DNA of 64,000 nt from Candidatus Marithrix sp. (GTDB taxonomy: Bacteria; Pseudomonadota; Gammaproteobacteria; Beggiatoales; Beggiatoaceae). The stretch covers positions 203,638 through 267,637 of the forward strand of contig JADGDS010000005.1 in NCBI GenBank assembly GCA_016744775.1, written 5' to 3'. The notes under the pieces were generated by a model that was not told the DNA's origin, did not search any database, and saw nothing but the letters and a program-made list of their open reading frames with translations. Of this stretch, positions 17,722 to 27,372 are shown piece by piece. Numbering within the stretch: the first letter of the stretch is position 1; each line of letters opens with the position of its first letter. The translations under genes were made by a program, and so were the position numbers.

Positions 17722-18912
17722 GTGTTTGAATTAATGGATACTTATAGTCAAAATGCTGTTATAAAAGTCATCGGTGTTGGTGGCGGTGGCGGCAATGCAG
17801 TTGAACATATGCTGCAAGGTAATATTGAAGGCGTTGAATTTATTTGTGCTAATACTGATGCTCAAGCCTTAAAAAATTCATCAGCGCGTACAATTTTACA
17901 ACTTGGCACAGATGTTACTAAGGGTTTAGGTGCTGGTGCCAACCCTGAAGTTGGTCAACAAGCGGCATTAGAAGATCGGGAACGCATAATGGCTTTGCTT
18001 GAAGGTACCGATATGGTATTTGTAACAGCCGGAATGGGTGGTGGAACAGGCACAGGAGCTGCTCCAATTGTAGCACAAGTAGCAAAAGAACTGGGAATTC
18101 TTACTGTTGCAGTTGTGACTCGCCCATTTCCTTTTGAAGGCAGAAAACGTGCCGCTGTTGCTGAAGAAGGTGTAAAAGAATTAAGTCAATATGTTGATTC
18201 TTTGATCATTATTCCTAATGAAAAATTATTAAGCGTTTTAGGCAGAGAAACTACTTTATTAGATGCTTTTAAAGCCGCTAATGATGTGTTGCAAAGTGCA
18301 GTTCAAGGAATTTCTGAACTGATTACACGCCCCGGTTTAATTAATGTCGATTTTGCCGATGTTACCACAGTTATGCAAGAAATGGGTCTTGCAATGATGG
18401 GTTCTGGTTATGCTAAAGGCGAGGGTCGCGCTCGTAAGGCAGGAATTGAAGCCATTTCCAGTCCTTTATTAGAAGATGTAGATTTGTCAGGTGCTAGAGG
18501 TATTCTGGTAAACATGACTGCTGGTATGGATTTAAGTATTGGTGAATTTGAAGAAATGGGTGATGTTGTTGAAGAATTTGCCTCTGAAAATGCTACTGTT
18601 GTTGTGGGTACTGTGCTTGAACCAGAAATGAATGACGAGTTGCGTGTTACCGTAATTGCAACAGGTGTTGGTCCACTTACAGACAAACAACAGCAGCAAC
18701 AGCAACAAGAACGTGCCGCAATGAAAGTAATACAAAATCCAGCGGTTGAAAAAAATAATAAAATGAGTGACTATAGAGAATTTGACAAACCGACAGTAAC
18801 ACGTTTGCATAACAATAATAATGATTCATCTCTTGATGATCATGAAAATCATGATACACAATCTGGCGACTATTTAGACATTCCAGCTTTTTTACGTCGG
18901 CAAGCTGATTAA
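17722..18912 (+). CDS. ftsZ: Cell division GTPase FtsZ
   Basis: 396 residues from a GTG start preceded by GAGG at 17709-17712. The tubulin signature [10 protein letters not shown] is intact, as are the N-terminal [15 protein letters not shown] and the T7-loop region [11 protein letters not shown]. The linker has a run of seven Gln (about residues 318-324) and Asn/Asp-rich stretches. The C-terminal peptide [11 protein letters not shown] matches the site bound by FtsA and ZipA. It polymerises at mid-cell to build the Z-ring. Confidence 0.97.
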   Translation: MFELMDTYSQNAVIKVIGVGGGGGNAVEHMLQGNIEGVEFICANTDAQALKNSSARTILQLGTDVTKGLGAGANPEVGQQAALEDRERIMALLEGTDMVFVTAGMGGGTGTGAAPIVAQVAKELGILTVAVVTRPFPFEGRKRAAVAEEGVKELSQYVDSLIIIPNEKLLSVLGRETTLLDAFKAANDVLQSAVQGISELITRPGLINVDFADVTTVMQEMGLAMMGSGYAKGEGRARKAGIEAISSPLLEDVDLSGARGILVNMTAGMDLSIGEFEEMGDVVEEFASENATVVVGTVLEPEMNDELRVTVIATGVGPLTDKQQQQQQQERAAMKVIQNPAVEKNNKMSDYREFDKPTVTRLHNNNNDSSLDDHENHDTQSGDYLDIPAFLRRQAD

Positions 18913-19008
18913 AAATATATATTATTTATCTTAGCATAAGCTACGCAGAAACTGTGTAACATGATTCAACCATGATCATATTGGATCATTGATAGCAGAG
19001 ATAAAATA

Positions 19009-19923
19009 ATGATAAAGCAGCGTACATTAAAAAATGTAATCAAAGCTACAGGTGTGGGTCTGCATACAGGTGAAAAAGTCTATCTAACTTTAAGACCTGC
19101 GCCTGCTAATAGCGGAATTATTTTTAGAAGAGTAGATTTAAAAATACCAATAGAAATTATAGCACATACTAAAAATGTTGGTGATACTAGATTATCTACT
19201 AGCCTAGTTAAAGATGGTATTCAAGTATCAACAGTTGAACATTTATTATCTGCCTTAGCAGGTTTAGGTATAGATAACGCATATATTGATGTAAGCGCAC
19301 CAGAAATTCCAATAATGGATGGTAGCGCAGGTCCCTTTGTCTTTTTAATTCAATCTGCGGGTATAGAACAACAAAATGTTCCAAAAACATTTATTCGCAT
19401 AAAACGTAGAATTGAAGTTAAGCAAGGAGATAAATGGGTACGTTTTGAACCTTTTGAAGGTTTTAAAGTTAATTTACAGATAGATTTTGATCATCCTATA
19501 TTTCAGCAAACACCTCAAAGTGCTGAGATTGATTTTTCTCAAAATGCTTTCATCAAAGAAATTAGTCGCGCTCGTACTTTTGGTTTTATGCATGAAATAG
19601 AATCCTTACGTGAAAATAACTTAGCTTTAGGTGCCAGTCTTGATAACGCCATAGCCATGGATGAATATCGTATTTTAAACGAAGAAGGTTTACGTTATGA
19701 AGACGAATTCGTAAAACACAAGATACTTGATGCTGTAGGTGATTTATATTTATTAGGGCATAGTTTAATTGGTGCCTTTTATGGTTATAAATCAGGGCAT
19801 GAATTAAATAATGCCTTATTAAAAAAATTATTAGCAAATGAAACAGCATGGGAAATGGTACATTGTGAAGGTGATCACAATGTACCATCAGTAAGTTATT
19901 TAAAACCTTTGCTTGTATCTTAA
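19009..19923 (+). CDS. lpxC: UDP-3-O-acyl-N-acetylglucosamine deacetylase
   Basis: 304 residues. Zinc enzyme that commits UDP-GlcNAc to lipid A. The zinc site is [12 protein letters not shown] plus [15 protein letters not shown]. The N-terminus [21 protein letters not shown] and the loop [16 protein letters not shown] match the family, as does the length. It lies 96 bases after ftsZ, the normal gammaproteobacterial position, and proves a lipid A envelope. Confidence 0.97.
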   Translation: MIKQRTLKNVIKATGVGLHTGEKVYLTLRPAPANSGIIFRRVDLKIPIEIIAHTKNVGDTRLSTSLVKDGIQVSTVEHLLSALAGLGIDNAYIDVSAPEIPIMDGSAGPFVFLIQSAGIEQQNVPKTFIRIKRRIEVKQGDKWVRFEPFEGFKVNLQIDFDHPIFQQTPQSAEIDFSQNAFIKEISRARTFGFMHEIESLRENNLALGASLDNAIAMDEYRILNEEGLRYEDEFVKHKILDAVGDLYLLGHSLIGAFYGYKSGHELNNALLKKLLANETAWEMVHCEGDHNVPSVSYLKPLLVS

Positions 19924-19938
19924 ATATGTTCCTGAATT

Positions 19939-19970
19939 TTGCATATATAAAATGCAATTATTTTTTATAT
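19939..19970 (+). terminator. Weak AT-rich hairpin after lpxC
   Basis: TTGCAT and ATGCAA pair around seven bases and are followed by TTATTTTTTAT. The stem is short, so this is only a possible terminator. The 92-base gap to the DUF721 gene holds nothing else clear. Confidence 0.35.
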
Positions 19971-20015
19971 TGAAATATAATGTAAATTATGTTATAAAGA
20001 AGTTTTAGTTGTGTG

Positions 20016-20315
20016 CTATTTATTTAATGGGCGTACTCTAATTTCTAGTTGTTCAATTATAGACATTAAATTATCTTGTTGCCATTGCACTAAAAGTGTA
20101 GGGGTAATATAACGCAAGCGTGTTGCCCATAAGGAAGATTCAGTATATATTACTAAAGTTTTTTCCCTGAAATTGGCAACTTTGCAGTGTTGATTTAATG
20201 GCGTTGGTAAATATTCTTGGAGTCGGTTATTCAATTTTTGAAGTATATTATGATGTGCTGATAAATTACTAAGAATCCCTGAGTTATTTATCATCAATTG
20301 ACCAAATAATTTCAT
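20016..20315 (-). CDS. DUF721 (DciA-like) protein
   Basis: From ATG 20315 it has 99 residues (a start at 20324 adds three). The pattern LNNRLQEYLPTPLNQHCKVANFREKTLVIYTESSLWATRLRY...IRVRP is typical of the DUF721 family. Family knowledge: DciA members help load the replicative helicase DnaB. The gene lies between lpxC and the M23 gene, its usual place in gammaproteobacteria, and is read toward lpxC. Short versions like this one often contain only the KH-like domain. Confidence 0.8.
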   Translation of the reverse strand: MKLFGQLMINNSGILSNLSAHHNILQKLNNRLQEYLPTPLNQHCKVANFREKTLVIYTESSLWATRLRYITPTLLVQWQQDNLMSIIEQLEIRVRPLNK

Positions 20316-20345
20316 TATTTGCATTCCATTATAGGAGTATTAATT

Positions 20346-21194
20346 ATGGATGTCATACTTGTTAGAAAAAGCTTTGAAAAAAGCAATCATACGCAATTCG
20401 CGCAATCAATTTTTGTGCCTGTTGCTTTTGTCTCTATGTTGACTGTAGCAAGCGTAGGCTACTCAGCTTATAATCATAGCGGTAATAATGTTAATACGCA
20501 AAATGATCTTGAAAATTTAGCATTACGTGTAAGTAGTGAACAAGATAGATTAAATCAATGGGGTCAAGATTTAGTTAATAAAGAATCTGACAATACTGAT
20601 TTTAGTGTATCTTGGGATCAAGTCATTAGTGGACAATCACAACTTGCTAGCCGTTCTTTAGCTAATCCTCATTCATCTCGAATAAAAAATGTTAAGCCTT
20701 CTATTAGAATAATATCTGCAAAGATCTTACAAAAATATCGTAACCGACGGATGGGTACTTTACCTAATGGTTGGCCTTTAAAGCAAGGTCGTGTTTCTTC
20801 AAAATATGGACCTCGTGGCAGACGTATGCATAAAGGTATGGATATTGCTTCTAATATTGGTACTCCAGTTTTTGCAGTAGAGTCTGCTACTGTTGTACGT
20901 TCAAAATATGTTCGCGGTTATGGAAATTTAGTTGAATTAAAACATAGTGATATGTATTCCAGTCGTTATGGCCATAATAGTAAGCTTATAGTTAAAAGAG
21001 GACAGCATGTTGATAAAGGTGAAATGATTGCCTTATCAGGTAATACTGGTCGTTCTACAGGACCTCATGTCCATTTTGAAGTAAGACAGTCTGGAGTTGC
21101 TATTAATCCATTTAAATATTTGGGCGCAATGAAGCATTTTTCCTTAGCTTCAAATATTCCTATTTCTCAATACGTAAGAGTATCTAGTAGATAA
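20346..21194 (+). CDS. M23 family peptidase with intact catalytic site
   Basis: AGGAG at 20333-20337 fixes the start at ATG 20346, giving 282 residues. One membrane segment near the N-terminus (about residues 20-38) anchors it with the rest in the periplasm. The LytM domain (about 150-260) has HKGMD, SRYGHNS and PHVHFEV, so all zinc and catalytic residues are present, in contrast to the M23 gene at 5990. A peptidoglycan endopeptidase is likely. Its place between DUF721 and secA is conserved in pseudomonads and relatives. Confidence 0.88.
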   Translation: MDVILVRKSFEKSNHTQFAQSIFVPVAFVSMLTVASVGYSAYNHSGNNVNTQNDLENLALRVSSEQDRLNQWGQDLVNKESDNTDFSVSWDQVISGQSQLASRSLANPHSSRIKNVKPSIRIISAKILQKYRNRRMGTLPNGWPLKQGRVSSKYGPRGRRMHKGMDIASNIGTPVFAVESATVVRSKYVRGYGNLVELKHSDMYSSRYGHNSKLIVKRGQHVDKGEMIALSGNTGRSTGPHVHFEVRQSGVAINPFKYLGAMKHFSLASNIPISQYVRVSSR

Positions 21195-21252
21195 ATAGTA
21201 AAATGTGGTTATTTAACCATGATAATAACAATAATAATAACACATAGTATTT

Positions 21253-21320
21253 GTATTCGTCATTAATGGCGAATACTCCCTTCACACAGTCTTAATACCG
21301 ACATTAGTCGGAATCCCTTC
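21253..21320 (+). promoter_or_regulatory. Two hairpins with a shared tail in the secA leader
   Basis: Hairpin one (21253-21276) is a near-perfect palindrome, GTATTCGTCATT/AATGGCGAATAC; hairpin two (21298-21311) is CCGAC-ATTA-GTCGG. Each is followed by TCCCTTC. They lie 15-80 bases before the secA start in a gap with no secM-like reading frame. They may be a leader control element or just a small tandem repeat. Confidence 0.4.
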
Positions 21321-21334
21321 TATATATAAAAAAA

Positions 21335-24079
21335 ATGATCAGTAAATTCTTTACGAAACTCTTTGGTAGCCGCAATGAACGGCTTGTTAAACAGATGTTC
21401 AAAACTGTGGAACAAATAAATGAATTTGAATCCACAATGGCAGCCTTAAGCGATGAACAATTACAAGCCAAGACGGCTGAATTTCGTCAGCGTTTACAGT
21501 CTGGATCATCATTAGATGAATTATTGCCAGAAGCATTTGCTACAGTTCGCGAAGCCGGAAAACGTGTTTTAAATATGCGTCATTTTGATGTGCAATTGAT
21601 TGGTGGTATGGTATTACATCAAGGTAAAATTGCTGAAATGCGTACTGGTGAAGGTAAAACATTAGTCGCTACCTTAGCCGCTTATTTAAATGCTTTGTCC
21701 GGTAAAGGCGTTCATATCATTACAGTTAATGATTATTTAGCTGCTCGCGATGCGGAATGGATGAGTAAGCTTTATGGTTTTTTGGGAATGACAACTGGTA
21801 TTGTTGTCAGTGATATGTCTTCAGAAGCAAAGCGTCAAGCTTATGCGGCTGATATTACTTATGGTACCAATAATGAATTTGGCTTTGATTATCTCCGTGA
21901 TAACATGGCTTTTAGTATTGATGATAAGGTACAACGAGAGTTAAATTTTGTCGTTATTGATGAAGTTGATTCAATCTTAATTGATGAAGCTCGTACTCCG
22001 CTGATTATTTCTGGACCAACTAATGATAATTCTGAATTATATCAAAAAATTAATGTAATAATTCCTAATTTAAAACCACAGGAACGAGAAACTGAAAAAG
22101 ATGAAGAAGTAGAAGTTGCCGGTGATTATTTTGTTGATGAAAAAAATAAACAAGTAACTTTAAGTGATGAGGGTCATCAACATGTTGAAGAATTGTTAGC
22201 AAAAGAAAATATACTGCAAGCTGGCGACAGTTTATATGATCCAGCCAATATTAGTTTAATGCACCATGTTAATGCTGCACTGCGTGCCCATACTTTATTT
22301 GAACGCGATGTTGATTATATTATTAAAGATAGTCAAATTGTAATTATTGATGAATTTACTGGTCGTCAAATGGCGGGAAGACGCTGGTCAGATGGTTTAC
22401 ATCAAGCCGTTGAAGCTAAAGAAAATGTGCATATTCAAAATGAAAATCAAACCTTAGCTTCTATTACTTTCCAAAATCTATTTCGCTTATATAATAAATT
22501 ATCCGGTATGACCGGAACTGCTGATACTGAAGCATTTGAATTTCAACAAATTTATAAATTAGAAGTTGTTGTAATGCCTACTAATAAACCAATGATCCGT
22601 GATGATAAAGCTGATTTGGTTTATATGACTACTGAAGAAAAATATAAAGCAATTATTGAAGATGCAAAAGATTGTCAAGAACGTCAACAACCAGTATTAG
22701 TTGGTACAACAACGATTGAAAGTTCTGAATTAGTTTCGGCAGCCTTGAAGAAAGCGAAGGTTACACATCAAGTATTGAATGCAAAATATCATAAGCAAGA
22801 AGCTAAAATTATTACACAAGCAGGTCGTCCGGGAACCGTTACAATTGCTACTAACATGGCAGGGCGTGGTACTGATATTGTTTTAGGTGGTAGTTTGGAA
22901 GCTGAGATTAAAGAACTGGGTAAAAATCCTAAACCGGAAAGATTAGAAAAATTACGTGAGGATTGGCAACAACGTCATGAGACAGTTCTTGAAAATGGTG
23001 GTTTGCATATTATTGGTACCGAACGTCATGAATCACGACGTATTGATAATCAGTTACGTGGGCGTTCAGGGCGGCAAGGTGATCCCGGTTCTAGTCGCTT
23101 TTATTTGTCTTTAGAAGATGGTTTAATGCGCATTTTTGCTTCTGATCGTATGTCTGGTTTAATGCAAAAGTTAGGCATGGAAAAAGATGAAGCTATTGAA
23201 CATCCTTGGGTAACAAAAGCTATTGAAAACGCTCAGCGTAAAGTTGAAGGGCGTAACTTCGATATGCGTAAGCAACTACTTGAATATGATGATATTTCTA
23301 ATGATCAACGCAAAATTATCTATCAACAACGCAATGAGTTAATGGCAAGTGATTCTATTGCAGATAATATTATTAGAATTCGTCATGATGTATTAACCGA
23401 AGTTATTAATTCTTATATTTCACCACAAAGTTTAGAAGAATTATGGAATATTCCTGCACTCGAAGCCGCAATTAAAGAAAACTTTGATTTAGAATTGCCA
23501 ATTAAAAAATGGTTAGATGAGGATCATGATTTACATGAAGAAACATTACGTCAAAAAATAGAACAAGCGATTGTTGATGCTTATCTGGAAAAAGAAAAAA
23601 TAGTAGGTAGTGAAGTTGCACGTCATTTTGAAAAGTCTATTATGTTACAAGTTCTGGATAGTCATTGGAAAGAACATTTAGCCGCTATGGATTATTTACG
23701 CCAAAGTATTCATTTGCGTGGCTATGCACAAAAAAATCCTAAGCATGAATATAAGCGTGAAGCATTTGAAATGTTTTCTCAAATGCTGGAACGCATTAAA
23801 CATGAAGTCATTAGTGTTATTTCTAAAGTACAAATTAATAATGAAACTGAAGCTGAAGCTCAACAGCGTCAACAATTACCTGATATGCAATTTCAACATG
23901 CTCAAGTCGAAGGTTTAACTAATGAATTGGCAGACAATGTTGAAGAAGAAGTAGAAGCAGTTGAAGAAGAGAAACCACAACCTTTTGTGAGAAAAGGCAA
24001 AAAAATTGGTCGTAATGAACCTTGCCCTTGCGGTTCTGGTAAAAAATATAAACAATGTCATGGTAAAATTACTTCATAA
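21335..24079 (+). CDS. secA: Preprotein translocase ATPase SecA
   Basis: 914 residues. It drives secretory proteins through SecYEG. Visible are Walker [14 protein letters not shown], the DEAD-type [21 protein letters not shown], motif [22 protein letters not shown] and the C-terminal zinc/SecB-binding tail [20 protein letters not shown]. An Asp/Glu-rich linker precedes the tail. Full length for the family. argJ starts two bases after the stop. A degenerate fragment of this gene is found at 27665. Confidence 0.98.
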   Translation: MISKFFTKLFGSRNERLVKQMFKTVEQINEFESTMAALSDEQLQAKTAEFRQRLQSGSSLDELLPEAFATVREAGKRVLNMRHFDVQLIGGMVLHQGKIAEMRTGEGKTLVATLAAYLNALSGKGVHIITVNDYLAARDAEWMSKLYGFLGMTTGIVVSDMSSEAKRQAYAADITYGTNNEFGFDYLRDNMAFSIDDKVQRELNFVVIDEVDSILIDEARTPLIISGPTNDNSELYQKINVIIPNLKPQERETEKDEEVEVAGDYFVDEKNKQVTLSDEGHQHVEELLAKENILQAGDSLYDPANISLMHHVNAALRAHTLFERDVDYIIKDSQIVIIDEFTGRQMAGRRWSDGLHQAVEAKENVHIQNENQTLASITFQNLFRLYNKLSGMTGTADTEAFEFQQIYKLEVVVMPTNKPMIRDDKADLVYMTTEEKYKAIIEDAKDCQERQQPVLVGTTTIESSELVSAALKKAKVTHQVLNAKYHKQEAKIITQAGRPGTVTIATNMAGRGTDIVLGGSLEAEIKELGKNPKPERLEKLREDWQQRHETVLENGGLHIIGTERHESRRIDNQLRGRSGRQGDPGSSRFYLSLEDGLMRIFASDRMSGLMQKLGMEKDEAIEHPWVTKAIENAQRKVEGRNFDMRKQLLEYDDISNDQRKIIYQQRNELMASDSIADNIIRIRHDVLTEVINSYISPQSLEELWNIPALEAAIKENFDLELPIKKWLDEDHDLHEETLRQKIEQAIVDAYLEKEKIVGSEVARHFEKSIMLQVLDSHWKEHLAAMDYLRQSIHLRGYAQKNPKHEYKREAFEMFSQMLERIKHEVISVISKVQINNETEAEAQQRQQLPDMQFQHAQVEGLTNELADNVEEEVEAVEEEKPQPFVRKGKKIGRNEPCPCGSGKKYKQCHGKITS

Positions 24080-24081
24080 AT

Positions 24082-25248
24082 ATGATTGTTAATGGTATTA
24101 AATTGGGCACGGTTTGTGCCCAAATTAAACAAGCTGAACGTGATGATTTAGCTTTATTAGAATTAGCACCTGAAAGTAGTTGTGCCGCTGTTTTTACTCG
24201 TAACGCATTTTGTGCCGCTCCTGTAACTGTGGCACGTCAACATCTTGCCGCTACTAATCCACGATATTTGTTGATTAATTCTGGTAATGCTAATGCTGGT
24301 ACAGGAGAACGTGGTTTACGCGATGCTCTTAGTTGTTGCGAAGCAGTAGCGGAATTAACCAATTGTGCTGTGAATGAGGTGTTGCCATTTTCTACTGGTG
24401 TGATTGGGCAAGCTTTACCGGTTGAAAAAATAAAAGCGGCTTTACCAGCGGCAGTTGCTGCACTTGATAGTGACGCTTGGCAACAAGCCGCTGAAGCTAT
24501 AATGACTACTGATACTGTGCCTAAATTGGTTTCGGTAAAAGAACCTTTTGCTATCACAGGTATTGCTAAAGGTTCAGGCATGATTAAGCCTGATATGGCA
24601 ACAATGTTATCTTATGTTGCCACTGATGTGAAAGCACCAATGTCAGTATTACAAGAGGCACTGAATCAAGCGGTAGAAAAAAGCTTTAATCGTATTACAG
24701 TTGATAGCGATACATCGACTAATGATGCTTGTGTTCTAATTGCAACTGGCAAAGGTTTAAGTATTGATAGCACCGATCATCCAGCCTTTATGGATTTTTG
24801 CAAAGCTGTTACTGATATTTGTCTTCAATTAGCACAAGCTATTGTGCGTGATGGTGAAGGCGCGACTAAATTTATCACAGTCTCAGTAGAACAAGCTGCC
24901 ACTGAACAAGAATGCCTTGATATTGCTTATACTATTGCACATTCTCCCTTGGTAAAAACTGCATTTTTTGCCAGTGATCCAAATTGGGGGCGTATATTGG
25001 CAGCAGTAGGTAGATCTGGAATAGAAAACTTTGATATTAATGCGGTTAAAATTTACCTTGATGATGTCTGTATAGTAGAAAACGGCGGCGTAGCTGATAG
25101 TTATACAGAACAACAGGGGCAAGAAGTTATGAATAAAACAGATATAAAAATTACTGTTTTATTAGGGCGCGGTGAATATCAAGATACTGTTTATACTTCT
25201 GATTTGTCTTATGATTATGTGAAGATTAATGCTGAATATCGGACTTAA
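24082..25248 (+). CDS. argJ: Glutamate N-acetyltransferase / amino-acid acetyltransferase
   Basis: 388 residues. It transfers the acetyl group from N-acetylornithine to glutamate, and in the bifunctional form also uses acetyl-CoA. The self-cleavage and nucleophile motif KGSGMIKPDMATML is present, with the mature beta-chain starting at the Thr of ATML. FNRITVDSDTSTNDA and ASDPNWGRILAAVGRSG match the family. It follows secA directly. The last 120 bases are repeated at 27808-27927 and the last 18 bases plus downstream repeat at 26564. Confidence 0.95.
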   Translation: MIVNGIKLGTVCAQIKQAERDDLALLELAPESSCAAVFTRNAFCAAPVTVARQHLAATNPRYLLINSGNANAGTGERGLRDALSCCEAVAELTNCAVNEVLPFSTGVIGQALPVEKIKAALPAAVAALDSDAWQQAAEAIMTTDTVPKLVSVKEPFAITGIAKGSGMIKPDMATMLSYVATDVKAPMSVLQEALNQAVEKSFNRITVDSDTSTNDACVLIATGKGLSIDSTDHPAFMDFCKAVTDICLQLAQAIVRDGEGATKFITVSVEQAATEQECLDIAYTIAHSPLVKTAFFASDPNWGRILAAVGRSGIENFDINAVKIYLDDVCIVENGGVADSYTEQQGQEVMNKTDIKITVLLGRGEYQDTVYTSDLSYDYVKINAEYRT

Positions 25249-25263
25249 TAGCCGCCGGGTGTC

Positions 25264-25296
25264 AGACCTGACAGGTTTTAAAAACCTGTCAGGTCT
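25264..25296. repeat. Palindromic CCTGACAGG repeat, copy 2
   Basis: AGACCTGACAGGTTTT and its complement around one A, just after argJ. The outer bases (GTCAGACC...GGTCTAAAACTTGATAA) are shared with the copies at 26597 and 27940. It could end the secA-argJ transcript. Confidence 0.85.
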
Positions 25297-25335
25297 AAAA
25301 CTTGATAAAATTAAATTTTATCAAAAAAGTAGTTA

Positions 25336-25707
25336 TTAGATAAAAAACTGAAGTTTAGAGAAATTATCTATATTATTAATATGATTTTCTCCACCAAAAT
25401 CCTCTCTATATACTTCTAATTCAAATACATATCCATTATGAACATGTAATAAGAAATATGTTGAATAAATATTTTTTTTTAATTCTGCTTCAACAATAAT
25501 TGTTGGTTCAAAAGAAACAATTTCTATTGCATTTATTATCTTTTTATTAGTATCTACTTTAATTTCAATAGTACCATCTTTATCAAGGGTTCGTACTTTA
25601 CAATTTTTTAATTGCATTGCAATTTTTGTATTACCAATAAAATCTTGTGAGGCAAGTAAGTTTAATAAGGTTTGTTCTTTTGTTGATGGTAATCTCCAAT
25701 CTTTCAT
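25336..25707 (-). CDS. Hypothetical protein
   Basis: 123 residues, beginning MKDWRLPSTKEQTLLNLLAS. It has a helical N-terminus followed by a beta-rich part with several alternating strands (CKVRTLDKDGTIEIKV, SFEPTIIVEAEL, TYFLLHVHNGYVFELEVYRED). No signal peptide, membrane segment or catalytic motif. I do not recognise the family with confidence. It sits between the argJ repeat and a truncated lipoprotein gene in an accessory island. Confidence 0.55.
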   Translation of the reverse strand: MKDWRLPSTKEQTLLNLLASQDFIGNTKIAMQLKNCKVRTLDKDGTIEIKVDTNKKIINAIEIVSFEPTIIVEAELKKNIYSTYFLLHVHNGYVFELEVYREDFGGENHINNIDNFSKLQFFI

Positions 25708-25799
25708 TTTATTTAACTGTAACTAGTAGTTGATTATTTTAATTTTTGAGAGTATAATAACCTTGATTTTTTAACACATATATTTTAAAGCTAAATAAG

Positions 25800-25850
25800 A
25801 TGAAAAAAATGTTAATAGCTATTTCTGTTTTATTAGGGTGTCAGACCTGA
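25800..25850 (+). pseudogene. Lipoprotein gene cut off after its lipobox by a repeat
   Basis: ATG gives MKKMLIAISVLLGCQT and then TGA. The first 14 residues are a complete lipoprotein signal with lipobox VLLGC. The stop lies inside a partial CCTGACAGG repeat, so the mature part has been replaced by the repeat. Confidence 0.6.
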
Positions 25851-25874
25851 CAGATCTAAAACTTGATAAAATTA
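25840..25874. repeat. Collapsed CCTGACAGG repeat (half copy)
   Basis: The left arm GTCAGACCTGACAG runs straight into ATCTAAAACTTGATAAAATT, the sequence that follows the right arm in the full copy at 25264. The centre and most of the right arm are missing, as if the palindrome had been snapped out. Confidence 0.7.
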
Positions 25875-25914
25875 GGGTGTGACCGAAATCTGATGTAGAA
25901 CATTCGAAAATTAA

Positions 25915-25977
25915 ATTAAACCATATCAAGTGCGTGATGCTCGTGATTTTTTGGAACAGGCAGGAGTGACACCATGA
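25915..25977 (+). pseudogene. 3' end of a hicA-like toxin gene
   Basis: The only open part reads KPYQVRDARDFLEQAGVTP then TGA, which resembles the C-terminus of HicA-type proteins that precede this kind of HicB. Upstream the frame is stopped and the sequence matches poorly. The TGA overlaps the ATG of the following antitoxin gene (ATGA), the normal coupling of such pairs. The toxin is therefore lost and its partner kept. Confidence 0.6.
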
Positions 25978-26303
25978 ATAATACAATGAATTACAAAGGT
26001 TATACAGCCAGCATTGAATATAGTGCCGAAGATCAATGCTTTGTTGGACATCTAACTGGCATTAGTGATATTATTGGCTTTCACGGCGAATCTATTAATG
26101 AATTGCGCCAGAGTTTTGAAGAGGCTGTGAACGATTACCTAAAAACTTGTGACAAATTGAATAAAGCACCTCAACAACCTTATTCAGGAAATCTAATCTT
26201 GCAGATACCGCCCCAAACTCACGCTGCCATCGAAAACGCAGCTAAAATTAGTGGCAAGAGTATCAATCAGTGGGCGGCTGAAACATTGAGTCAAGCAACT
26301 TAA
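25974..26303 (+). CDS. HicB-family antitoxin (orphan)
   Basis: 109 residues. The N-terminal HicB domain (about 1-60) reads YKGYTASIEYSAEDQCFVGHLTGI...GFHGESINELRQSFEEAV. The C-terminal part (about 70-106) is a ribbon-helix-helix DNA-binding domain, LILQIPPQTHAAIENAAKISGKSINQWAAETL. Family knowledge: it neutralises an RNA-cleaving HicA and represses its own operon. Only a remnant of hicA remains upstream, so this is an orphan or acts in trans. AGGAG lies in the remnant, ten bases before the ATG. Confidence 0.85.
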   Translation: MNNTMNYKGYTASIEYSAEDQCFVGHLTGISDIIGFHGESINELRQSFEEAVNDYLKTCDKLNKAPQQPYSGNLILQIPPQTHAAIENAAKISGKSINQWAAETLSQAT

Positions 26304-26309
26304 AAATTT

Positions 26310-26558
26310 ATGCCAACAATTGATAATTTATTACAAAGTTCCACGTTCAAAGAACAATACGCTCTAGTTTACACGCCAAGTCGTAAACGAAAGCGTTTTC
26401 CTGCCAATTGCGTTTTTGCACAAGCTGACAAAGAAGGCGCGTTGGCAAATACTGACAGTCAACAGCATTTATATCCAGCATTAATTTCTGGACCCTCTAA
26501 ATCTTCTGAAGGATATATGTTATATTATTTAATTCAGTGGCTTGATACTGAAAATTAA
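26310..26558 (+). CDS. Small hypothetical protein after hicB
   Basis: 82 residues, no signal or membrane segment. It has a basic centre (SRKRKRFPANCVFAQ) and a C-terminus LYYLIQWLDTEN. It follows the antitoxin after six bases, so it is likely to share its transcript. A 29-base stretch from its 3' end (26519-26547) is repeated at 26661-26689 beyond the palindromic repeat, showing local duplication. No family is recognised. Confidence 0.5.
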   Translation: MPTIDNLLQSSTFKEQYALVYTPSRKRKRFPANCVFAQADKEGALANTDSQQHLYPALISGPSKSSEGYMLYYLIQWLDTEN

Positions 26559-26563
26559 ATTTT

Positions 26564-26629
26564 GCTGAATATCGGACTTAATAGCCGCCGGGTGTCAGAC
26601 CTGACAGGTTTTTAAAACCTGTCAGGTCT
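26564..26629. repeat. argJ 3' tail plus palindromic repeat, second copy
   Basis: GCTGAATATCGGACTTAATA, the end of argJ including its stop codon, continues into GCCGCCGGGTGTCAGACC and the full palindrome, just as at 25231-25296. The palindrome itself spans 26597-26629. Confidence 0.85.
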
Positions 26630-26660
26630 AGAATATTTTAATTTATTTCCGGACAAGTTT

Positions 26661-26689
26661 GTTATATTATTTAATTCAGTGGCTTGATA
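26661..26689 (+). repeat. Direct repeat of the 3' end of the 82-residue gene
   Basis: Identical for 29 bases to 26519-26547. The element at 26564-26629 lies between the two copies. Confidence 0.8.
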
Positions 26690-26751
26690 TTGATAAATAA
26701 ATACTCTTGCGATAGCAATTAATATGAGCTAAGCTTTATATTTTAAAACTT

Positions 26752-27372
26752 CTATGTGCAATGTGATATTATTTTATTGAACAAAATATGTAGTGGAAAT
26801 AAATCTCCTATATAACCAGCAATATTTGCATTTATCCATTCGTCTTTTTCTATATTTGACCATTTTAATTCATATCCTGCATTAAGACTTATCAGTTCAA
26901 AAAAGATACGTTGAGTTCGCCCATTGCCTTCACGAAAAGGATGAATAACATTTAGTTCACAATAATAATCTGCAATTTTTTCAACAAATACTGATAATGG
27001 TAGATTTTTTAAATAATTTTCTTTAGCCAGTTTCTGTAATAATTTATTACTTTCTTTTTCAATATAATTCGTTGAACAAAATCTTGTATTTCCCTTGCTG
27101 ATATCTACAGATCGTAATTGTCCAGCCCACGGGTAAATATCCTGAAATAAATAACAATGAATAGATTGTAATGCAGCTAGATCAAAACTTGAAAAATTTG
27201 GTTCAAACAAGGCTACTCTTAATTCAGTCAAGACTTTTTCAACATTAGCTAATTCATCAGCATCACGGATTTCTAATTTATTAATTAAAATATTAGTGCC
27301 TGAATAGCAAGCTGGGTCTTGTTCTGTACCATATTTATTCCGCTGCGCTCCATTACTTCGTTTATTTCGCAT
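26752..27372 (-). CDS. Fic-domain toxin (AMP transferase)
   Basis: 206 residues. The Fic motif is complete: HPFREGNGRTQR, with the catalytic His and the anion-binding GNGR. The upstream segment FQDIYPWAGQLRSVDISKGNTRF is the flap region that docks the target. No inhibitory helix (S/T-x-x-x-E-G) is present in the protein itself. That motif is found in the 59-residue gene just upstream, so this is a class I Fic system, which uses a separate antitoxin. Family knowledge: such toxins usually add AMP to proteins such as topoisomerases. The start overlaps the antitoxin gene by 11 bases. Confidence 0.92.
   Translation of the reverse strand: MRNKRSNGAQRNKYGTEQDPACYSGTNILINKLEIRDADELANVEKVLTELRVALFEPNFSSFDLAALQSIHCYLFQDIYPWAGQLRSVDISKGNTRFCSTNYIEKESNKLLQKLAKENYLKNLPLSVFVEKIADYYCELNVIHPFREGNGRTQRIFFELISLNAGYELKWSNIEKDEWINANIAGYIGDLFPLHILFNKIISHCT

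Noticed and set aside
18665..18725. CAG/CAA run in ftsZ as a possible unstable repeat
   Set aside because: It encodes the flexible Gln-rich linker of FtsZ, which is variable in all species.
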